Shown here piece after piece: positions 21,915 through 27,742 of a stretch of DNA of 27,742 bases. A program made the position numbers and the translations under genes. How positions within the stretch are numbered: the stretch's first letter is position 1; every line of letters begins with the position of its first letter. Origin of the DNA: Thiopontia sp964344135 (GTDB taxonomy: Bacteria; Pseudomonadota; Gammaproteobacteria; GCF-002020875). Under the pieces are notes generated by a model. It was not told the DNA's origin and did no database searches. It saw nothing but the letters and a program-made list of their open reading frames with translations. The stretch is taken from NCBI GenBank assembly GCA_964344135.1, contig CAYFMF010000022.1:1-27742 (forward strand), in the 5' to 3' direction.

Positions 21915-24428
21915 TTGAAAGAAGAGAATAACAAGACTTACGCGGTTCCCGTTGCGGAACGGCGTGAGATCATGAAGGTGCTGGAGAGTAGCAGTGCCCC
22001 TCAGTCACTGCGTTATCTGATTGACCATTTTGGTTATGAGGATGAGGAGCGTCAGGAGGGGTTGCGCCGGCGCCTGATTGCAATGTCACGGGATGGAGAG
22101 ATCGCAAAAAACCGGCGTGGGGCCTATGGGCTGATTGAGCGCATGGATCTGGTGCGTGGGCGTGTACAGGGCCATCCGGATGGCTTTGGCTTTCTGATCC
22201 CCGACGAGGGGGGAGAGGATGTCTTCCTCCATGCAAAACAGATGCGTTCAGTGATGCATGGAGATCGTCTGCTGGTCTCGATTGTGGGTGTCAACCGTCG
22301 AGGCAAGCGGGAGGGGCAGGTCGTCAAGGTTCTGGAGCGGGGGACACAGCAGGTTGTCGGGCGCCATTTCCTTGAGCGTGGCGTAGGAACGGTTGTCCCC
22401 AGCAACAAACATATTACCCATGACATTCTGGTCCCTCCAGATATGCGGGCAGGTGCAAAAAATGACCAGATCGTTCTGGTTGAACTGGTCGAGCAGCCCT
22501 CCAAGCGGAGTGCTCCCATTGGCAGGGTGGTCGAGGTTCTGGGTGACCATATGGCACCCGGGATGGAGATTGACATCGCCATCCGCGCCTTCGAGATCCC
22601 GCATCTCTGGCCCGATGCCGTTGATCGTCAGGCGGCATCAATCCCGGCAGAGGTTCCGGAAGAGGCCAAACAGGGGCGCAAGGATTTTCGTGATACCCCG
22701 CTGGTAACCATCGATGGGGAGGATGCGCGGGACTTTGATGATGCGGTCTACTGCAGCCGTACCGCAAAGGGGTGGCGTCTGCTGGTTGCGATTGCCGATG
22801 TCTCTCACTACGTTGAGCCGGAGAGTCCGCTGGATCGCGAGGCGATTGTGCGGGGCAATTCGGTCTATTTCCCCGGGCATGTGGTACCCATGCTCCCGGA
22901 GTCGCTCTCCAACGGGCTCTGCTCCCTCAATCCTGATGTGGACCGGCTCTGTATGGTCTGTGAGATGCAGATCAACGAGCAGGGTCATGTTACTCGCTCC
23001 CGTTTTCATCGCGGGGTCATGCGCTCCGCAGCACGCATGATCTACAATCAGGTTGGCGATGCACTGGATGGGAAGGTCGATGCGCTGCCCCCAATCTACA
23101 GCAGATACCTGCCCCAACTCGAGGAGCTCCATTCACTCTACCAGGTGCTCAGGGATGCACGTACCGTTCGTGGTGCGATCGATTTCGATACCGTGGAGAC
23201 ACAGATCCTCTTTGGTGAAGGAAAGAAGATTGATCGCATTGTGCCGACGATACGCAATGATGCACACAAGATGATCGAGGAGTTCATGATCGCGGCCAAT
23301 GTCTGTGCGGCACGTTACCTGAAGCGCAACAAGATACCAACCCTCTACCGTATCCATGAACAGCCGGCGGCAGATCGCCTTGATGAGGTGCGTCTCTTTC
23401 TCAGGGAGTTTGGCCTCACCCTGGCGGGGGGGGATCGCCCACAGCCTGGGGATTATGCACGGGTTCTTGATCTGGCCCGCAACCGACCCGAGTTCAATCT
23501 CATCCAGACGGTACTGTTGAGAAGTCTGAACCGGGCGGTCTACTCACCGGAGAGTGTCGGCCACTTTGGGCTTGCTCACGACAACTACGCCCACTTCACC
23601 TCGCCGATCCGTCGTTATCCCGATCTGCTGGTCCATCGTGCCATAGGACACCTGCTGGATGCCGGAATGGTTCGCTCGGTGATGAAAAAGGGGAGCTCCG
23701 GTTTTCGTTACAGCAGGGAGGATATGGGCCGCCTCGGAGAGCAGTGTTCCACAACCGAGCGACGGGCCGATGATGCAACCCGGGATGCGACCGAGTGGCT
23801 GAAATGTGAATACATGATGGACCACGTGGGAGAGGAGTTTAATGGTGTGGTGAGTGGGGTCACCGGTTTTGGCCTCTTTGTCACACTGGATGAGATCTTT
23901 GTGGATGGACTGATCCATATCACTGCACTGCAGAACGACTACTACCACTTTGATCCGGTACGCCATCAGCTGACCGGAGAGCAGGGGGGGCGCCGTTTCC
24001 GTCTGGGAGACAGCATTCGGGTGCAGGTGGCACGGGTCGATCTGGATGAACGCAAGATCGATTTTCTTCACCTGGAAAAGAAGAGCGCTGGAAAGGGGAG
24101 AGGGAAGAGAGGTTCCAGTGCTGAGAAGAGGGAAAAGCGGGGGGGCAAGGGGAGCAGCAAACGGGGCAAGAAGAGAGCGCCAGCATCAGCTGGAAAGCGG
24201 GGTACAGAGAAAAAGGCTGCCTCAAAGGGTGGTCANNNNNNNNNNNNNNNNNNNNNNNNNNNNNNNNNNNNNNNNNNNNNNNNNNNNNNNNNNNNNNNNN
24301 NNNNNNNNNNNNNNNNNNNNNNNNNNNNNNNNNNNGCTCCAAAGCGTGGTAAACAGGGTGCTGCAAAGCGTCCGGCTAGAAAAAAATCTGTCAGAAGTAC
24401 GGCCAGGCGCAGCAAGGGAAAACGGTAG
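21915..24428 (+). CDS. rnr: Ribonuclease R (coding sequence interrupted by an assembly gap)
   Basis: A processive 3'-5' exoribonuclease that degrades structured RNA and helps with rRNA quality control and trans-translation. An N-terminal helix-turn-helix-like segment (about 10-75) precedes the cold-shock domains, then the RNB catalytic domain with DGEDARDFDDAVY (from 267) and RNDAHKMIEEFM, and an S1 domain (about 640-715). The C-terminal tail is Lys/Arg/Gly/Ser-rich and contains 100 N at 24236-24335; the sequence beyond the gap (KRGKQGAAKRPARKK) continues in the same basic style. The real gap length is unknown, so the tail length and frame are not certain. TTG 21915 is the likely start because YAVPVAERREIMKVL aligns with the E. 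coli N-terminus; no strong SD is visible. Confidence 0.93.
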   Translation: MKEENNKTYAVPVAERREIMKVLESSSAPQSLRYLIDHFGYEDEERQEGLRRRLIAMSRDGEIAKNRRGAYGLIERMDLVRGRVQGHPDGFGFLIPDEGGEDVFLHAKQMRSVMHGDRLLVSIVGVNRRGKREGQVVKVLERGTQQVVGRHFLERGVGTVVPSNKHITHDILVPPDMRAGAKNDQIVLVELVEQPSKRSAPIGRVVEVLGDHMAPGMEIDIAIRAFEIPHLWPDAVDRQAASIPAEVPEEAKQGRKDFRDTPLVTIDGEDARDFDDAVYCSRTAKGWRLLVAIADVSHYVEPESPLDREAIVRGNSVYFPGHVVPMLPESLSNGLCSLNPDVDRLCMVCEMQINEQGHVTRSRFHRGVMRSAARMIYNQVGDALDGKVDALPPIYSRYLPQLEELHSLYQVLRDARTVRGAIDFDTVETQILFGEGKKIDRIVPTIRNDAHKMIEEFMIAANVCAARYLKRNKIPTLYRIHEQPAADRLDEVRLFLREFGLTLAGGDRPQPGDYARVLDLARNRPEFNLIQTVLLRSLNRAVYSPESVGHFGLAHDNYAHFTSPIRRYPDLLVHRAIGHLLDAGMVRSVMKKGSSGFRYSREDMGRLGEQCSTTERRADDATRDATEWLKCEYMMDHVGEEFNGVVSGVTGFGLFVTLDEIFVDGLIHITALQNDYYHFDPVRHQLTGEQGGRRFRLGDSIRVQVARVDLDERKIDFLHLEKKSAGKGRGKRGSSAEKREKRGGKGSSKRGKKRAPASAGKRGTEKKAASKGGXXXXXXXXXXXXXXXXXXXXXXXXXXXXXXXXXXAPKRGKQGAAKRPARKKSVRSTARRSKGKR
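24236..24335. other. Assembly gap of 100 N inside the rnr tail
   Basis: Exactly 100 N, a standard placeholder for a gap of unknown size. It falls in a lysine/arginine-rich low-complexity coding stretch whose purine-rich repeats could have broken the assembly. Confidence 0.95.
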
Positions 24429-24431
24429 TTG

Positions 24432-25181
24432 ATGGAGCAGATTTTCGGGATCCATGCAGTCCGCGGCTGGCTGAAATCGGGGCAATCACAACCGGCCGAT
24501 ATCCTGCTTGTCGATGAGCGTCGTCATGACAAGCGGGTTCAGGAGCTCCTGAGGCAGGCAAAGCGGCAGGGGGTATCGATCCGCAAGGTCTCGAAAAAGG
24601 AGCTGGATCGAGTGACTCAGGGGGCTGTCCATCAGGGTGTGGTTGCAGAGCCATCATCCAGGAGTGGCCGGAAAACCGTGGATGAGAACTGGCTGGAGGA
24701 GATGCTGGACCAGCTCTCTCACCCTCCATTTCTGTTGATTCTGGATGGTGTGACCGATCCACACAATCTGGGTGCCTGCCTCAGAAGTGCAGAGGCGGCA
24801 GGGGTTGATGCGGTTGTGGTCCCCAGAGATCGCTCCGTGGGGATTACCCCCGTTGTACGCAAGGTATCCTGTGGGGCTGCGGAATCACTCCCGTTTGTGA
24901 TGGTCACCAACCTCTCCCGCCTGTTGAAAGGGCTGGCCGACCGGGGGCTCTGGATCGTTGGTGCGGCTGGTGAGGCATCGGAGCTGCTTCATGATGCCGA
25001 TCTGACAGGGCCTCTGGCACTGGTGATGGGGGCCGAGGGTGGTGGAATGAGGCGGCTGACCAAGGAGAACTGCAGTCAGCTGATCAGGATTCCGATGGCC
25101 GGGGAGGTCAGCAGTCTCAACGTATCCGTTGCCACTGGTGTTCTCCTCTTTGAGGCGGTTCGGCAACGCGGTAGCAGTTGA
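24432..25181 (+). CDS. rlmB: 23S rRNA 2'-O-methyltransferase (G2251), RlmB
   Basis: A SpoU/TrmH-family (SPOUT) methyltransferase acting on the peptidyl-transferase P-loop of 23S rRNA. The N-terminal substrate-binding domain starts IFGIHAVRGWL, then HQGVVA. The SPOUT motifs are LILDGVTDPHNLGACLRSAEAAGVDAV (motif 1), LALVMGAEGGGMRRLT (motif 2) and IPMAGEVSSLNVSVATGVLLFE (motif 3). Length is 249, close to E. coli (243). The ATG is 3 bases after the rnr stop, so rnr and rlmB form an operon as in E. coli. Confidence 0.96.
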   Translation: MEQIFGIHAVRGWLKSGQSQPADILLVDERRHDKRVQELLRQAKRQGVSIRKVSKKELDRVTQGAVHQGVVAEPSSRSGRKTVDENWLEEMLDQLSHPPFLLILDGVTDPHNLGACLRSAEAAGVDAVVVPRDRSVGITPVVRKVSCGAAESLPFVMVTNLSRLLKGLADRGLWIVGAAGEASELLHDADLTGPLALVMGAEGGGMRRLTKENCSQLIRIPMAGEVSSLNVSVATGVLLFEAVRQRGSS

Positions 25182-25192
25182 TACCGGTGACA

Positions 25193-25221
25193 TTGATTAT
25201 CTCCATATCTGCCGGTATAAT
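25193..25221 (+). promoter_or_regulatory. Sigma-70 promoter for the rpsF operon
   Basis: TTGATT (25193-25198), a 17-base spacer and a perfect TATAAT (25216-25221). Transcription would begin near 25228, giving a leader of about 95 bases before rpsF. Confidence 0.75.
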
Positions 25222-25267
25222 TCGCGCTCCGAATCGTTAGGGACGGCGTTGCTGACGGTTCCTCCTT

Positions 25268-25301
25268 GCCTGCATATGGCCGAAAAAGGTCCATCTCAGG
25301 C
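25268..25301 (+). promoter_or_regulatory. Candidate S6:S18 autoregulatory hairpin in the rpsF leader
   Basis: GCCTG (25268-25272) pairs with CAGGC (25297-25301), and inside it ATGG (25276-25279) pairs with CCAT (25291-25294). The upper stem is followed by an unpaired CCG (25280-25282), the trinucleotide known to be recognised by the S6:S18 complex in rpsF leaders of many bacteria. The SD AGGGG lies just downstream. Function is inferred from that precedent. Confidence 0.4.
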
Positions 25302-25323
25302 TGTTTATCCATAAGGGGACAAA

Positions 25324-25746
25324 ATGAAACATTACGAAATTGTATTTATGGTCCATCCGGATCAGAGTGACCAGGTTGAGACGATGGTGGAACGCTATCG
25401 TTCAGTGGTTGAGGGTGATGGTGGTGCAGTTCACCGTCTTGAGGATTGGGGGCGCCGTCAGTTGGCCTACTCCATCAACAAGATTCACAAGGCGCACTAT
25501 GTTCTGATGAACGTTGAGTGCTCGGTTGATGCGCTGAATGAGCTGTCTGCTCTTTTCAAGTTCAATGATGCGGTTATCCGTAACCAGGTACTCTCCATGA
25601 AGGGTGCTCCTGAGGGGCAGTCTGCAATGATGAGCTCCATGGAGAAGGAGTCCAGCCGCAAGGATCGAACCGAGAGACGTTCTGATGACTCTTCCGCTGA
25701 AGGGAAGAGAGAATCAGCCGGAGAGAGCAAGGCCGCCGAGGCCTGA
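25324..25746 (+). CDS. rpsF: 30S ribosomal protein S6
   Basis: S6 binds the central domain of 16S rRNA together with S18. MKHYEIVFMVHPDQSDQV, the DWGRRQLAYSINKIHKAHYVLMN stretch and FKFNDAVIRNQVLSM are family hallmarks. The fold ends near residue 97; a charged low-complexity tail of about 40 residues follows (rich in Ser, Glu, Arg and Lys), analogous to the C-terminal tail of E. coli S6 that RimK glutamylates, but more mixed in charge. Total length is 140. AGGGG gives a good SD. The S6 stop is 11 bases before an assembly gap. Confidence 0.98.
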   Translation: MKHYEIVFMVHPDQSDQVETMVERYRSVVEGDGGAVHRLEDWGRRQLAYSINKIHKAHYVLMNVECSVDALNELSALFKFNDAVIRNQVLSMKGAPEGQSAMMSSMEKESSRKDRTERRSDDSSAEGKRESAGESKAAEA

Positions 25747-25757
25747 TTGACTCTTCT

Positions 25758-25857
25758 NNNNNNNNNNNNNNNNNNNNNNNNNNNNNNNNNNNNNNNNNNN
25801 NNNNNNNNNNNNNNNNNNNNNNNNNNNNNNNNNNNNNNNNNNNNNNNNNNNNNNNNN
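25758..25857. other. Assembly gap of 100 N between rpsF and rpsR
   Basis: Exactly 100 N, so the true length is unknown. In E. coli priB lies at this position between rpsF and rpsR; it could be present in the missing sequence or absent. Confidence 0.95.
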
Positions 25858-25890
25858 TAACCATTGATACTGATAAGCGAGAACTAACAA

Positions 25891-26121
25891 ATGGCACGCT
25901 ATTTTCGTAGAAGAAAGTTTTGTCGATTCAGCATGAAGGATGCACCAGCAATCGACTACAAGGATGTGGAGCTTCTGAAGGAGTTTATCTCCGAGACCGG
26001 AGCCATCATCCCATCAAGAATTACCGGAACCAAATCCCGTTACCAGCGTCAGCTGGCTACAGAGATCAAACGCGCCCGTTTCCTGGCGCTGTTGCCATAC
26101 TCTGACGCCCACGACCGATAA
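25891..26121 (+). CDS. rpsR: 30S ribosomal protein S18
   Basis: A 76-residue protein with the S18 signature MARYFRRRKFCRF, then IDYKDVELLKEFISETGAIIPSRITGTKSRYQRQLATEIKRARFLALLPY. It binds the 16S central domain as a heterodimer with S6. The ATG is preceded by GCGAGAA. The short span from the gap (33 bases) shows nothing else. Its stop is followed by a structured spacer before DUF2232. Confidence 0.98.
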   Translation: MARYFRRRKFCRFSMKDAPAIDYKDVELLKEFISETGAIIPSRITGTKSRYQRQLATEIKRARFLALLPYSDAHDR

Positions 26122-26129
26122 CGGAACGG

Positions 26130-26240
26130 AGGCCACCACTGCATGGCCTTGTAACAGCGGCTGGAAGACGAACTCTTCAGGTGGTCTGCTTGAGAGAGTA
26201 TCAGTGATCATCTTCCTTTCTGCTCTGTTACAGGATGATC
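26130..26240 (+). promoter_or_regulatory. Structured spacer between rpsR and the DUF2232 gene
   Basis: The 147-base gap has no gene but several perfect pairings: AGGCCA/TGGCCT (26130-26135 with 26144-26149), CTGGAAGA/TCTTCAG with one bulge (26161-26168 with 26174-26180), TGTAACAG/CTGTTACA (26150-26157 with 26225-26232) and GATCATC/GATGATC (26206-26212 with 26234-26240). The last two pairings cross, so they exclude each other or form a pseudoknot. A regulatory leader or attenuator is possible; no known class is recognised. Confidence 0.4.
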
Positions 26241-26268
26241 TGGTGTTGGACCCGACGTAGGGCCTACC

Positions 26269-27165
26269 GTGCGAGCGCTTGCCGAGTTTGTGATGCGTAG
26301 CCGTCTCCATGCAATGGGGACGACGGCGTTGTTGGCCTTTGTAACCCTCCTATTGCCCCCGTTTGGTTACCTGACCGGTGCAGTGGTCGGGCTGGCGACA
26401 CTTCGCCATGGCGCACTCGAGGGGATTCTGACGCTGATCGGTGGAGTGGTTCTGGTGACTGCACTGAACCGGCTGACCGGAGGAACGGAAGCGATGATCG
26501 GGATATTGGCCCTCTTCTGGTTTCCGGTCTGGGTCGTGGCACTGCTGTTAAGGTCATCCCAGTCGCTGAAGGCTGCATTTCAGGTCTCTGCGCTGTTTGG
26601 GGTTGTGGCACTGTTTCTCTTCTATCTGGTTGCGGATGGCAATCCATCCCTCTGGTGGCAGAATGCACTCCAGTCGCTTCTTGCCTCTGGTGGAGAGCAG
26701 GGTGGCAAGGGTCCGGTGGATGCAGAGATCGTGCTGGGTCCACAGGTTGCCGATGTGTTGACCGGTGTCCTGGCGGCGGGATTTTTCCTCGGGTTGGTGA
26801 CAATGGTGTTGATTGCCCGTGGCTGGCAGGCGATGCTCTACAATCCGGGAGGGTTGAAGCAGGAGTTTTTGGCGCTCCAGCTGGGGAAGAATTCGGTATT
26901 TCTCGGGCTGGCAGTGATGCTCCCGAGGATGATGATGGGAGACGAGGTCCCCACCATGGTGCGGGATCTGATACAGATCTGGATGACGCTGTTTATGCTC
27001 CAGGGGCTATCGGTGATACATGCACTGCTCGATATGAGGAAGATGCAGAGGGGGTGGATTGTAGGGCTCTACCTGGTAACCCTCTTCACCCCGCTTGGAT
27101 TTATTGTGACCATGGTTGGAGTAACCGATGGTTGGGTCAATTTCCGCAAGCAGCTTGCGGTCTGA
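26269..27165 (+). CDS. DUF2232 (YybS-like) multi-pass membrane protein
   Basis: A 298-residue hydrophobic protein with about seven or eight predicted transmembrane segments (for example GTTALLAFVTLLLPPFGYL, MIGILALFWFPVWVVALLL, FQVSALFGVVALFLFYLV, VLTGVLAAGFFLGLVTMVLI, NSVFLGLAVMLPRMMM, ILVGLY-type helices near the end). DUF2232 proteins occur between rpsR and rplI in several gammaproteobacteria; their function is unknown. GTG 26269 (AGGG upstream) is the likely start and ATG 26293 the alternative. It is followed by rplI after 67 bases. Confidence 0.82.
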   Translation: MRALAEFVMRSRLHAMGTTALLAFVTLLLPPFGYLTGAVVGLATLRHGALEGILTLIGGVVLVTALNRLTGGTEAMIGILALFWFPVWVVALLLRSSQSLKAAFQVSALFGVVALFLFYLVADGNPSLWWQNALQSLLASGGEQGGKGPVDAEIVLGPQVADVLTGVLAAGFFLGLVTMVLIARGWQAMLYNPGGLKQEFLALQLGKNSVFLGLAVMLPRMMMGDEVPTMVRDLIQIWMTLFMLQGLSVIHALLDMRKMQRGWIVGLYLVTLFTPLGFIVTMVGVTDGWVNFRKQLAV

Positions 27166-27232
27166 CCAGGAATCGAATGGCTCTGCTCTCTGCCATTTTC
27201 AAAGAGAGACTGTTGATAAAGAGGAAAGTAAA

Positions 27233-27682
27233 ATGGATGTGATCCTGCTTGAAAAAGTGGCTAACCTGGGTGATCTCGGGGACAAGGTCTCAGTCAAACC
27301 TGGCTATGCACGCAACTACCTGATCCCACAGGAGAAGGCCAAGGCTGCAACGCCAGAGAATCTGAAAGAGTTTGAGGCGCGTCGTGCCGAGCTGGAGCGT
27401 GTTGCCGCGGAGGCACTTGCAGCAGCCGAGGCGCGAGCCGAACAGCTTGCGACCATTAAGCTGGAGATTGCTCACCAGGCGGGTGAGGAAGGGAAGCTTT
27501 TCGGTTCCGTAACCGGCGCAGAGATTGCGGCAGCAATCGTTGAGGCGGGTGTTGAGGTTGCCAAGAGTGAGATTCGCCTTCCCGACGGGCCGCTGCGTGA
27601 ACTGGGTGATCATGAGGTTACTGTCCAGCTGCACAGCGATGTCAGCATTGATGTGGGCGTTTCGATTGTTGCTGAGGAGTAG
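27233..27682 (+). CDS. rplI: 50S ribosomal protein L9
   Basis: L9 has two domains joined by a long helix. The N-terminal domain reads MDVILLEKVANLGDLGDKVSVKPGYARNYLIPQ, with the family pattern VxVKxGYARNyLiP. The connecting helix is rich in Ala, Glu and Arg (about 40-75). The C-terminal domain contains GKLFGSVTGAEIAAAI and ends DVSIDVGVSIVAEE. Length is 149, the same as E. coli. AGAGGAAAG is a strong SD. The sequence after the stop (27683-27742) shows no feature; dnaB follows in many relatives but is outside the window. Confidence 0.98.
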   Translation: MDVILLEKVANLGDLGDKVSVKPGYARNYLIPQEKAKAATPENLKEFEARRAELERVAAEALAAAEARAEQLATIKLEIAHQAGEEGKLFGSVTGAEIAAAIVEAGVEVAKSEIRLPDGPLRELGDHEVTVQLHSDVSIDVGVSIVAEE

Positions 27683-27742
27683 GTCGCGAGAACAATTTTC
27701 CGCTCAGTTGCAATAAAACCCGAATCCGCACATAGAGATCGC

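Overview
This window is a GC-rich chromosomal segment from a gammaproteobacterium. Its gene order largely follows the E. coli rsgA-orn-queG-tsaE-ami-mutL-miaA-hfq-hflX-hflK-hflC-yjeT-purA-rnr-rlmB-rpsF-rpsR-rplI region, with the ffs-dnaX-ybaB-recR block placed in front of it. The presence of hisZ, an M48 protease plus small cytochrome c next to rsgA, and DUF2232 between rpsR and rplI points away from Enterobacterales, towards a free-living or symbiotic Chromatiales-like or sulfur-oxidiser-like lineage. That placement is inference. Two runs of exactly 100 N (24236-24335 and 25758-25857) show this is a scaffolded draft assembly.

Layout. 1-313: tRNA-Ser(GGA) on the minus strand, preceded by a hairpin-rich element that carries a second copy of the tRNA 5' end. 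314-1959: a minus-strand pair of DNA-damage genes, dinB-type polymerase and a compact SRAP-family (AP-site crosslinking) protein. 1960-2383: AT-rich intergenic region with several DnaA-box-like 9-mers. 2384-5430: GIY-YIG protein, 4.5S SRP RNA, dnaX, ybaB, recR (plus strand). 5424-7926: minus-strand operon M48 protease, cytochrome c, rsgA. 7989-9642: orn (plus) and queG (minus), convergent and overlapping. 9890-16077: tsaE, amidase, mutL, miaA, hfq, hflX (plus). 16151-21152: hflK, hflC, DUF2065, hisZ, purA (plus). 21170-21815: thioredoxin-like lipoprotein and tRNA-Leu(CAG) (minus). 21915-25181: rnr (interrupted by a gap) and rlmB. 25324-27682: rpsF, gap, rpsR, DUF2232 membrane protein, rplI.

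The genes are mostly housekeeping: DNA replication and repair (dnaX, recR, mutL, dinB, SRAP), tRNA modification (tsaE, miaA, queG), ribosome assembly and rRNA processing (rsgA, rlmB, rnr, S6, S18, L9), RNA turnover (orn, rnr, hfq), membrane protein quality control (hflK/hflC, M48) and cell division (amidase). I found no CRISPR array, transposase, phage genes, or clear novel multi-gene defence system. The least ordinary signals are the tRNA-Ser 5'-end duplication with its inverted-repeat-bounded hairpin element, the minimal SRAP protein coupled to a Y-family polymerase, the DnaA-box cluster, and the structured leaders in the ribosomal-protein operon.
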